Source: Juglans regia (lineage: Eukaryota > Streptophyta > Magnoliopsida > Fagales > Juglandaceae). Taken from it: a DNA stretch of 64,000 nucleotides. The translations under genes were made by a program, and so were the position numbers. Shown here one piece after another: positions 35,390-45,428 of the stretch. The stretch covers positions 38,369,482 to 38,433,481 of the forward strand of contig NC_049907.1 of the NCBI RefSeq assembly GCF_001411555.2, written 5' to 3'. Every line of letters begins with the position of its first letter. Positions within the stretch are counted from its first letter, which is position 1. The notes below the pieces were generated by a model. That model was not told the origin of the DNA, searched no databases, and saw only the letters and a list, made by a program, of their open reading frames with translations.

Positions 35390-35567
35390 ATGTGGTTTGG
35401 TTATTAAATTTATTTTAATTTATTATTAAATTTTTTTTTAAAAATTTTAATATAAAATATAATAAATAATTTAATTTTTTAAAAATTTTAAATAATAATA
35501 ATATTTAAAAATAATATTTTAATAATATTTAATAATTTTAATTCAATTTAACATCCAAACAAAACCT
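35390..35567 (+). repeat. AT-rich MITE family copy upstream of SUVH
   Basis: It starts with GTGGTTTGGTTATT and ends with AACATCCAAACAAAACC, so both TTTGG-type ends are present. It lies about 270 bp upstream of the SUVH start codon, within the likely promoter region. Confidence 0.6.
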
Positions 35568-35839
35568 TATTTTTTTTTTTCTGTTTCCTGTATTAATTAC
35601 TTTCTTTTGTCCCGTTGATTTATTTCAATGTGAAAAGGAGATGAATCTTGTCTAAATCGGAAAATCCACTCGCCGTTTCTCACTTTCAAAAATTTCAATG
35701 TCTTTCACCTCTCACTCAATCTCTCCGTCTCCGAAATCCGCCATGAAAGCACCTCCAGAGCCAACCCCAAAACCCTAGCGAAATAGCCCCCCACCTAACA
35801 CTCCATGCACTGACCTCCAACTCTCTCTATCTATCCGAA

Positions 35840-37873
35840 ATGGGCTCTCTTGTTCCCTTCCTAGACCTTAACCTGCTCCCAGACCCACCCACCGCGAGCG
35901 CCACCAAGACTGCTCTGGTGACCCCCAAAATCGAGCCCAAGCTCGAACCCTCAGATGAGCCGCTCGAGACTCACCAACCGACGCAACAACAATCACTACT
36001 ACAACAACAGACTCCTCAAGAACCGTTCTCTTGCAGCACTACCCCCAACATCCTTTCCAAGTCCCAGCATGCCCCTGTCACCTCCCAGCCCTCGTGCATT
36101 TCTTCTGAGGAAGGCAACGTCTACTCTGAGTTCTGCCGAATTTCGGAGCTCTTCCACTCCGCCTTCGCCAAGAGGTTGCAGCGTCACGGCGACGTCGACG
36201 TTTTGGATCCCGATTCTCGTGCAATCGTCCCGGTCCCTCAGGAAGACAACAACAACCAGGTTTCAACCCTCGTCGTTTCTCGGAGGCGGCCCCCCCACCA
36301 GCGCTCCGCGGAGCTCGTCCGCGTCACCGATCTTGGCATCGAGGACCAGCGCTACTTCCGGGACGTCGTCCGGCGGACCCGAATGATATTCGACTCTCTC
36401 CGCGTCTTATCTATGACGGAGTACGAGAAGCGCCGACTGGGCGAGCCCGGCCTCAGCCGCCGGGTACGTGGAGATCTACGCGCCGCGTCCGTCTTGCGTG
36501 ACCGTGGTATGTGGCTCAACCGCGACAAGCGTATCGTCGGCTCGATCCCGGGGATATACATCGGCGACTTGTTTTTCTTCCGAATGGAATTGTGCGTAGT
36601 CGGCTTGCATGGTCAAGCCCAAGCCGGAATCGATTACGTCCCCGCCAGCCAGAGCTCGAACGGCGAGCCAATAGCAACCAGCATAATCGTATCCGGTGGG
36701 TACGAAGACGATGAGGACGCGGGGGATGTGATAATCTATACGGGTCAAGGCGGGCAGGATAAGTTCTCGAGGCAATGCGTGCATCAAAAGCTAGAAGGTG
36801 GGAATTTAGCATTGGAGAGAAGCATGCATTACGGGATTGAAGTGAGGGTTATCAGAGGAATTAAGTACGAGGGCGGCCTTACGAGTAAGGTTTATGTTTA
36901 CGATGGCTTGTATAGGATTCTTGATTGTTGGTTTGATGTGGGAAAGTCCGGTTTTGGGGTTTACAAATATAAGCTGTTGAGAATAGACGGGCAGGCTGAG
37001 ATGGGTAGCTCCATTTTGAGGTTTGCTGAGAGTCTCAGGACTAGGCCGTTGGTGGCGAGGCCCGCTGGTTATCTTAGCCTTGATGTCTCGGCGAAGAAGG
37101 AGAAAGTGCCGGTTTTGCTCTTTAATGACATTGATGCTGATCAGGAACCTATGTATTATGAATATCTTGTGAGGACGGTGTTCCCACCTTATGCATTCAA
37201 TCGGACGGGGAATGGTACCGGATGTGAATGCGTTTCGAGTTGTACCGACGATTGCTTTTGTGCTACCAAGAATGGAGGAGAGTTTGCTTACGATCATAAT
37301 GGGATTCTGTTGAGAGGGAAGCCCGTTATTTTTGAATGTGGTCCCTTTTGTAGGTGCCCTCCTACTTGCCGCAACCGTGTTACTCAAAATGGGTTGAGAT
37401 ATAGGTTCGAAGTGTTTAGGTCGAGGGAGACGGGTTGGGGAGTTAGGTCCTTGGATTTGATACAAGCTGGCGCTTTTATATGTGAATATGCCGGGGTTGT
37501 CCTGACAAGGGATCAAGCTCAGATTTTGTCGATGAATGGTGACACATTGATTTACCCAAATCGTTTTTCGAGTAGATGGGCAGAATGGGGGGATTTATCT
37601 CAGATATTTACTGATTATGTGCGTCCGTCATTTCCCTCAATTCCTCCATTGGATTTTGCAATGGATGTATCTAGAATGAGAAATGTTGCTTGTTATATGA
37701 GCCATAGTGAAACTCCGAATGTGTTGGTGCAGTTTGTGCTATATGATCACAATAGCTTGATGTTCCCTCACCTAATGCTGTTCGCAATGGAGAACATCCC
37801 TCCTTTGAGGGAGCTCAGCCTTGATTATGGTGTGGCTGATGAATGGACAGGGAAGCTATCCATCTGTAACTGA
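35840..37873 (+). CDS. SUVH2/SUVH9-like SRA-SET protein
   Basis: An uninterrupted 677-residue frame. A variable Pro/Gln-rich N-terminus (1-150) is followed by an SRA (YDG) domain at about 233-385 (GSIPGIYIGD, IIVSGGYEDD, YTGQGGQDKFSR, KVYVYDGLYR). Next come the pre-SET cysteines at about 461-515 (CECVSSCTDDCFC, CGPFCRCPPTCRN), then a SET region from about 525 (FEVFRSRETGWGVRS). The usual NHS-C motif is replaced by MSHSETPN and YDYG by LDYG. The protein stops at KLSICN with no post-SET cysteines. In Arabidopsis this is the SUVH2/SUVH9 pattern: catalytically inactive readers of methylated DNA that help recruit Pol V in RNA-directed DNA methylation in the nucleus. Lack of introns also fits. The first ATG has a CT-rich leader. 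I cannot tell SUVH2 from SUVH9, so no symbol is given. Confidence 0.93.
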   Translation: MGSLVPFLDLNLLPDPPTASATKTALVTPKIEPKLEPSDEPLETHQPTQQQSLLQQQTPQEPFSCSTTPNILSKSQHAPVTSQPSCISSEEGNVYSEFCRISELFHSAFAKRLQRHGDVDVLDPDSRAIVPVPQEDNNNQVSTLVVSRRRPPHQRSAELVRVTDLGIEDQRYFRDVVRRTRMIFDSLRVLSMTEYEKRRLGEPGLSRRVRGDLRAASVLRDRGMWLNRDKRIVGSIPGIYIGDLFFFRMELCVVGLHGQAQAGIDYVPASQSSNGEPIATSIIVSGGYEDDEDAGDVIIYTGQGGQDKFSRQCVHQKLEGGNLALERSMHYGIEVRVIRGIKYEGGLTSKVYVYDGLYRILDCWFDVGKSGFGVYKYKLLRIDGQAEMGSSILRFAESLRTRPLVARPAGYLSLDVSAKKEKVPVLLFNDIDADQEPMYYEYLVRTVFPPYAFNRTGNGTGCECVSSCTDDCFCATKNGGEFAYDHNGILLRGKPVIFECGPFCRCPPTCRNRVTQNGLRYRFEVFRSRETGWGVRSLDLIQAGAFICEYAGVVLTRDQAQILSMNGDTLIYPNRFSSRWAEWGDLSQIFTDYVRPSFPSIPPLDFAMDVSRMRNVACYMSHSETPNVLVQFVLYDHNSLMFPHLMLFAMENIPPLRELSLDYGVADEWTGKLSICN

Positions 37874-39339
37874 ATAATTTTGAAGAATTGATGCATTTTT
37901 TAATGTGATGCAGTGCTGGGTCTGGGGGACACGACGCACTGAGGTATTCACCAACTCCCTATTAGAAGTTGCATTTTCTATCTGGCGTGAATTCATATTA
38001 GCATGTGCTGTTTTCCTCCTTATGGTTTATAATTCTATGTGGCCAATGTCTTTACTCTGCTTTTTTCTAGCTCTAGTTGTAGGTGCTTTGGTGTTATTTA
38101 TTGTGCAGCAGCTCACCATAGTCATCATATGGTCAGGCATATTTCAGTGGGTGGAATCTTTAGATTTTTGTGAGATGGAGTTAACTTGTTTTGTTAGCAT
38201 ACTGTTTCCGGTCATTCAAATTTATATCATGGCACGGTTTATCCACTGTGTACTTCTATTTTGTTATTTCTGTTGGACTTTTAGTCAGAACCTGTTAAAG
38301 ATATGTGTCATACCATTTTCTCCTGCAGTATATTAACTTTTGATTGGGTTTAACTGAATATAATAATTTCCATCGAGCATTCCTGCTTGCTATTTTAGAG
38401 TTTTCTCTTCCGAAGTGTGTTATGTTGATATTAGTTCTCCCCTTATTCGTTTGTGCTTTGCCGTGTAGATCAATATTTTGATTTATACAAAAAATTGCTC
38501 CCCAGTCAGGTACTGTAGTTGTGCTGCTTGTAATCATTGCTGACTTTTTTATATATATCTGATGAGCTGTAGCTTAAATGATACTTCTTTTGTAGGAGCT
38601 TCTGGGTGTTGAGGTTGTGAGTGGGTGTGTTTTTGGATGTATGTGTGACTTACCTAACAAACACACACACCCAACCACCCCCACACCCATATGGTGGGTG
38701 CATGTCAAATCGTCAATGCAAATATAATGCTTTAGGGTTTACGCATACTGGATTTGTTATCTGGATTAGTGCTTGAATTTTATTTATATCCAGTTCTCTT
38801 CTATAGTCTCCTTTGGGAGTTGTAGATTTGTGCTTGGTGTAGTGGGTTGGTAACTAACTAGCTAAGGTAGGATTCCTATGTTCAAGACTGAAAAAATTGT
38901 GATGCTTAAGATTATGCTCTCAATGGTTGATAATAAGCATCATTATCTTCATAGTGCACTACAGTTCTTGAGATAGTGATGTGAAGACGAAGAAAAATAA
39001 TAAGCAAGACACGGGCCTCACATATTTAGGCATAGAATGGAACTAAAAGTTGAAGAATGGAGCTTTCTGGAATAGCACATATATTCCATTTCTGCTTATG
39101 TGTTTTTTTACCCAAATTCCATGACTTCACAATTTTTTCCCCTTGGGTTAAAGGCAAAACCACTTGTGAGGCTGGCTCATAAAAGTCTAGCTTCTTGTAG
39201 CTGCTACTTAATTATTTAGTGCTTCAGACCTTGTTTCATTGTGTATTTTTTTTTCCTGATAAGTAACTTTGTTTCATTGTTTTAATGCTACTTTTGGCTC
39301 AAAACACATGCTAGCTTGGGATAAGGTGCTCTTTTTGTA

Positions 39340-39405
39340 ATCAGTAAATACGAGCTTTATTAAAAATAGGTGTAGCCAAGTACACAGACCAGGATAAGGT
39401 ATATT
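39340..39405 (-). mobile_element. LINE 3'-end remnant
   Basis: AATCAGTAAATACGAGCTTT and GTAGCCAAGTACACAGACC match, on the minus strand, the tail sequence of the LINE family also seen at 45854 and 40800 (TATAAGTAAAA ... TCAAGTACACAGA). Confidence 0.45.
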
Positions 39406-39589
39406 CATATCTCAGTTTTGCATTCTTCTGAGTTGGGTGCTTTTTCTGCGCTTTCTGATCTTAATGTGGTTACCGCTTGAATTCCTCAGAATGGTATTTG
39501 TCTTTATTTGCTTATTTTTCTATGTAAGGATACAGGGAAAGCGCTAACTGGGCCTACCTATTCCTTCCATCCACTTATTTTTCTTAACT

Positions 39590-39676
39590 AGGTGTTCTCT
39601 CTTGTATACCTCCCATGTACTTAGGCTCTCTATTTTTTCTTATCAATGAAGTTTTCGATTACCTATCTTAAAAAAG
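39590..39676 (+). mobile_element. LINE 3'-end remnant
   Basis: AACTAGGTGTTCTCTCTTGT and ATGTACTTAGGC, ending ACCTATCTTAAAAAAGG, are the plus-strand form of the tail seen inverted at 45854-45955. It ends in a short A run. Confidence 0.5.
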
Positions 39677-40514
39677 GAAAGCCCTAACCACGTATCCGCT
39701 ACACCCCCAAAAAGATTAGTCAAATATAAAGCTTCACTAGAATCACTTATAAAACCTGTTTCACCTAGTAGTATGCCAATGTGGGACTTAGCATCCATGA
39801 TTACCTGTATAAGGGTGTTACAAACTCTCCCTTAAATTCCTAACATCCTTGTCAGGGTCATGCTATGCAGTGCTCTAGTATTGCATGGCTGGCCTTATAA
39901 CCTGGCTTGAATGCCATATGAAACGATACGGGAAAAGCATACCATGTCTTTATTGTACCCCAAAAAAGACTAGTCAAAATTATAATCGTAGCATCTTAAA
40001 TCTTTATAAAGGCAAGAACTCTCCCAAGCAATGTAAGATCCCATTCACCACCAATTGCACTTTATCTGAAGTATTATATAATCATTGGAAGGGTGAGAGG
40101 GTCAACATTGTACCTATTTACCTCTGATTATATTACACATGAAAAGCAAACTCAATTTTGCTCAGTCAACTCAAAATGTACCTGTAAAATTGATGCTATG
40201 GTAGTTCTTTTCTCATGTTCAAACCCACTCTGGCTTATCTGAAGATTACTTGTGGTCTTAAGCACAGAAATCTGACTCCAAGGCCTTAACCATGTGGTTG
40301 AGTTAGAAATTTGTGGGATTTATGGGTCTCCTTTGATAAAGTTCCAATTGCAAAACCGATAAAAAAAATTCCAACTGCAAATGTGATGATTGTGGAGTTT
40401 GATTTTCCATTTACACCAGAAATAAACCCAAGATTCTTGTCAACTTTAAAATATACCATGCCAAATCCTATAATTTCCTATTCAGGAGGATAGGTGATTT
40501 TTTTTGTTTTGGTA

Positions 40515-40542
40515 TTTTTTTTTTTTTTGGGGGGGGGGGGGG
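40515..40542 (+). repeat. T14-G14 homopolymer junction
   Basis: Fourteen T are followed directly by fourteen G and a G-rich tail (TGTGGGTGGGAGGGAG). The strand could form a G-quadruplex. Run lengths may be affected by sequencing. Confidence 0.8.
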
Positions 40543-40785
40543 TGTGGGTGGGAGGGAGAGGTACATTATGTTGTTAACATCTAGAAAGATTACTCGAGAT
40601 TTGTGTTTAAAGGTTATAAATACATTTTGTATAGGAAGTTCATCAACCTTCATTCACAAGACGATTGAACTCCTAGGATTACTTGCTTCCCTGCTGTAAT
40701 TCCAATTTAGTGATTTCTAGATTCAGGGGATGATTTCATCTAGACCTTATATCCAAAATGTAAAATGCTATTTCTTTAGCGGAAT

Positions 40786-41923
40786 GGTTATGGATTTTTT
40801 TTTTTTTTTTTTGATAAGTAAAACAAGAATTTATTAAATCATCAAGTGTCAAAATACAGAGAAAATGCCCTAATTATGTAGGCACATTAGAAACTAGGAA
40901 ATCATGAACGTCCATGCCATTAAAGTCTATGGCAATGGCCCAAGTACAAAGAGTCCTAAAGAAAAACAGTTTTAGCTCCTCCAAAGATCTCTCTTTGTCT
41001 TCAAATGTCTTCTCATTGCGCTCCTGCCATAGACACCACATAATACAGATAGGGATCATCTTCCAAACTATTTTGATCTGTCTTACCCCACAAATCGAAG
41101 TCCAGCAAGCCAATACATCCAGAACTGTTTCCGGCATAACCCACGTTAACTCCATTTTTTTAAACGCCTCGTCCCAAAGAGTCCTGGCTATCTCACAGTG
41201 TAAAAGTAAATGATTCACCGACTCACCCCCGCTTTTACACATACAACACCAGTTGGCAATAATTATCCTCCTCTTTCTTAGAATATCCGTGGTGAGAATC
41301 TTGCCCAGCGACGCTGCCCACACAAAGAAAGAGGCTTTGGGAGAAGCGTTATGACGCCAAAGCCTTCTCCAGGGAAACTGTATCTTTGGAACTTATGTGA
41401 GAACCTTATAGAAAGAGCGAACAAAAAACACCCCTTTCCTGCAGGACACCACCACAGCCCATCTTCCTGCTGGATGTTTGGACGAACAGAATATAGGAGG
41501 CTATAAAAATCAACAAAACTCTCCATCTCCCAATCCTGTACCGCTCGGTTGAAATTGATATTTCAATGAATGTTCCTACCTGAGACTTCCATAACCTCCG
41601 CCATTGTGGCCTCTTTGGTACTTGCAATCAAGAAAAGAGACGGAAACAGATCTTGTAGAACACTGTTACTACACCAAGCATCCTTCCAAAATCTGATCTT
41701 GGAGCCTGTCCCTAATTCCATCTAGTGTGACGATGGAAGACCTCCCATCCTCTTCTAATATGTTTCCATAGTCCCATTCCAGATGCTCCTCTAACTTCTC
41801 TAGGACACCACCCCTCCCCTAAAACACCATATTTGCTCTCGATCACAGTCTTCCATAAGGCCTCTAGTTCCTTGGTATATCGCCACAACCATTTGCCAAG
41901 TATGCCTCCGGTTATGGATTTTT
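40786..41923 (-). mobile_element. 5'-truncated LINE with 14-bp target duplication
   Basis: GGTTATGGATTTTT occurs at 40786-40799 and again at 41910-41923 and brackets the insert. On the minus strand the element ends in a poly-A tail (the T run at 40795-40812), as expected for target-primed insertion. It carries only the end of the reverse-transcriptase reading frame. About 1.1 kb is present out of a normal 5-6 kb. Confidence 0.9.
40874..41323 (-). pseudogene. LINE reverse transcriptase zinc-binding (zf-RVT) C-terminus
   Basis: A minus-strand frame of 149 residues contains ILTTDILRKRRIIIANWCCM, CKSGGESVNHLLLHCEIART and LWDEAF, the zf-RVT domain at the end of plant non-LTR reverse transcriptases. 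The HLLLHC signature is intact. Related sequence continues upstream (to about 41640) in other frames, so the reading frame is already broken. It is dead on arrival because the polymerase domain is missing. Confidence 0.85.
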
Positions 41924-44900
41924 AATCATCATTTGCTAAAGATGTGCCTTATTTGTGCATGCCTGACATACTTTATAGCGGCTGTTCAAACATTTCAATT
42001 ATCCAGTTGGCTCGATTGTTTTTTCCACTTTCATGTACTTTCTGAGTAGTAAATTTATACACTCCCTTCATTCCCCATGAGCATTGTACTTGCCAATTTT
42101 ACTTGACTCACAATGTTGTCCTATATAAAAAGAATTAAAAAATACAATTTTTTACTGTCCTTTTTTCTTTTTCTCCTTCCCTCACCTCAAAATGCATGTT
42201 CAAGAAGTTTTCTTGATGCCAATAATAAAAAGTTTACTTTTGGAGATAAAGAAACTTGAGCTGTCGAGGCCTTAAATGCTTCATCAAATGGGTGTTCTTT
42301 AAAAAGACACTTTCTTTTATTGGTAAAACAATGCGATTTTTGTTATGGGACCGAGGAACGGATTCTCAGATTTTATTTGTTGGTTTGCAATACACACACA
42401 ATACCCAGAAGCACATCTGTATCAAAGCTACCAGGATATTAGCAAACCTCCTCTTCTCTTCTGCCGTTGGTATGGATCTCTGTGAATAAACACATCCTGA
42501 TGTAGGGCAATTTCTGTTGCCTGCAATTTTCTTATAATCTTGTTCAGTATATAGCAGCTCCGTCCTTGTTGAAATAAGTACATATTTCAATATTTATAAG
42601 CAAATGATATTCTTAAGTGAGATAGGTTAAGCTGTTTGTTACTTAATTTTTGGATGGCTATGGAATCGGTGCTTTAGTTTGTTTGATAACCTCATTTTTG
42701 GAGTTCAGAGGTCACAATACTTCATGGAAATATGTCCCTACTCATTCAACATTATGTAAATTTTATCAGTGTCTTTGGTGACATAATTTGTGGATTCAAT
42801 TTGATGCTTGAGTTGCAACTTCAATGCCATTGTGTAATGCTGGGAAATTGTCATGGGTTTTCCCTTTTTCCCAGCAATTTTACCTGTCTTCATTGATATT
42901 TTTTTGGCTCTTATCACCTTTCAGTGGAAAGTGCCCGATGGCTTTTTGCTTGGCTGAAGAAACACATTTATTTTCTGTAACGTTATATTTTTTTTGTAGT
43001 GTCATTTACAGCCCATTTGGTCGGTGAAGTTTTGGGAGGAGTGGAATGAAAAGCAATGGTGGGCACCCACTATTCTCTTGTTTGTGAGTTCTTTTAAAGG
43101 AAAAGAAAGTTCCATTCCACTCCCTTGCATTGCTTTCGTTCCAAATTGGGAGGAAAAAAGACTCTCTGTATTAAATGAGTGAAATTGTTGTCCTCTAACT
43201 AATGAAAGGTCATAAACATTTAAATAAAGGAAAGAGAAATATCCCTATTTGTTCCATTCTATGCTGTTCTTTTTTAATTCATCGTTCTATTACATTATCG
43301 ACTCCCAAGTACTCTAAAGTGGCTAAGCTGGTTAATTGCATTAAAATGAGAGTATTAGCCTGAAATTTCTGCAATTGAAAGGGTAAATATTTTGTCGCTT
43401 GGAAAGAGAAGCAAGGACTGGACTGGCAGTGTGTTGTAGTCATTGACTATTGCATGTTTTATATGATCTGGTTGCCAGTCACATTATTGTTAGTAACGAC
43501 GATTTCTGTATTGTAATCGCTGGAACTTTGGAGATGTTCCAGTGGAGCTGTGACGCTCACCACAATAATTATTGAAACTTGGACGATTTGTCTTTCACTC
43601 TTTAAAGGAGTTATTTTGGAGTATGTTCCATTTATTTCATTCTGATTTGTTATATGTATTGTCCCTTAATTTCACTTGATGCTTATTTATCTAAGAAATT
43701 GTTGCAAGCTTGAGGCACTTCTAGTGAATTAGCTATTGAAGATGTGCCGACTTATTGTGTTAATCCTATGCAGATGAGGGTGTACCTTCCGTTACAAATT
43801 GTCACCTGGCTTTCTAAATTTCTGGTCTTCTTTTTCCCTCAAAATAGATGCTGCTAGTGTGATTTCTTGATCAGAGTATCATAAAAGCTTTGACGGGATA
43901 TATCTCATATGTGACTGTTTTCTTGGACTGACTACACAATACTGGCTGTCCCCAGCCGGTGAGGAAATTTGACAACCGGAGATTTTGTAAGCCACAGAAA
44001 CCTGCTTCCAGGCCGACATTGACACATTTTAAGAAATTGCTGTAATCCCTTTTCTGGACTTTGGGGGAAAAGTCTTTCTGCAAGCTATTTCCACCAGGCT
44101 GGTCGCAATGTAAGTTTTATGCTCGACTGTAAGAACCTTTTTGTACTTTTAGCTTGTACATATGACTCTGCAAAATTGGCTTGTATAGAAATTGTATTGT
44201 GCATGTGCAGATGGAGGCGGCTTTTCCTTCTATTATTATTACTATTATTTCATTTGTACATCTTAGTGGATGAATCAGGTAGGTTTTGTAGTTATCTGGA
44301 GGGAAGAGTTCAATAGAGTATGTAAAATAGCCAATCCATTACTTTTCTTTCTTCCGGAGAAAACTGCTGCCTTTGATGTATATCAGTGGTTGGGGATGCA
44401 ATTGCTTGATCATGTTTCCTTTATCTAGGCTTTTTCTTCAGATATTCACAAATCACAATTTCGTTTAGATCTTGTAATGTGGCTGGTGAAATAAAGGACC
44501 AGTTTGCCAGGCCAAGTACCTCGCAATGGCCATTAGCTTCTTTATAGTAAAATATGCTGCTACTATAAAATATTTCTATTCACAATTCAACTTTAACCCC
44601 TATCAACTGCATGACCTTCTTTTCTACCTCCCTGTCTCGGTATAAATGCCATGAACTTCAGTAGGAAAGCGATGAGATCAAAAGGGGGAAATGTAATGTA
44701 CGTACATCATCTTTCTAATGTCTTTTCTTTTTCATTTTAAAATAGGCAAGAATTCCACAAAGCACGCCAAATTCTCTGTGCCTACCCCCCCATTAATTGG
44801 ATTTTACCGTGTCTCCGTGCTTCACAAGTATTTAATACTTAGACTAAGCAAATATGATTTAAAATAGGATGAGCTCAAAAAGGGGGAGGAAGCAGAGATT

Positions 44901-45428
44901 GAAAAAAAACATTAAAACCTTGTTAGATGTTGAGATGAGATGAAAAATTTATAAATAATATTAAAATAGTTTGTAAATAGTAATAAAACAATTTGAATTA
45001 ATATGCTTTATAAAGTTTTGGAAAAATAGAAAAAAATATTATAAAATTAAATATTATTATAATATAATTTTTTAATATTAATTTGTTTTAAAATTTAAAA
45101 AGGTTAATTTTTTTTGTAAGTTTAGAAAAGTTGTAATTATTATTAAGTAATGATTAGATAAAAAAAATTAAAGATTTAAAATTGAAAAGTATTTACGTTT
45201 GTGATGTTAAGATATTGAGATAAGATGTTTGTGGTGTTAAGATATTGAGATAAGATGAAACCATCTTGCAATCCAAACTTGAAGTTCATATCCATCAACT
45301 ATCCGTCAGCAATTAAATCAACAATAGTACATCTATCAGCGATATATACAAGTCAAAGAGAAGTTCGTATAACTTGGTATGAAGTTTCACAAGTGTTTCC
45401 ATACTTTCCAAGAGTAGAAACAGTTGCA
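41924..45428. other. Intergenic DNA, no gene seen
   Basis: The composition is moderately complex, but no frame shows a known domain or a convincing exon series. 44922-45250 holds a degraded AT-rich MITE and a small tandem repeat (GATATTGAGATAAGATG at about 45210 and 45241). Confidence 0.6.
44925..45257 (-). repeat. Degraded AT-rich MITE and 17-bp tandem repeat
   Basis: GATGTTGAGATGAGATGAAA at the left and the AATATTA/TTAAAATTT core belong to the AT-rich family. The right portion contains GATATTGAGATAAGATG twice, about 30 bp apart, then CAATCCAAAC. Confidence 0.5.

Larger units (their letters stand above)
31724..35639. other. AT-rich intergenic DNA with MITE remnants
   Basis: No gene is supported. 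A long (TA)n run lies at about 31791-31821. Two related blocks around ATACAATCGTTTTGAAAAA (near 33205-33240 and 33900-33935) hint at a further repeat family. Confidence 0.65.
37874..40785. other. 3' flank of SUVH, no gene seen
   Basis: The 143-residue frame starting at 37905 is hydrophobic and low-confidence, and probably lies in 3'-untranslated sequence. Two LINE-tail remnants are listed separately. Around 39700-40110 there is an internally repeated stretch (CCCCAAAAAGATTAGTCAAA near 39705, CCCCAAAAAAGACTAGTCAAA near 39958) with LTR-like phrases such as CCAATGTGGGACTTAG, perhaps an old element. Confidence 0.55.

Noticed and set aside
36806..37516. 236-residue minus-strand frame inside SUVH
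   Set aside because: It is antisense to the pre-SET and SET coding region and shows no motif. It is a mirror of a long coding sequence.
37905..38336. 143-residue plus-strand frame after SUVH
   Set aside because: It has Phe/Leu/Cys-rich composition, no domain and no homologue I recognise. It lies directly after the SUVH stop, so it is probably untranslated sequence.
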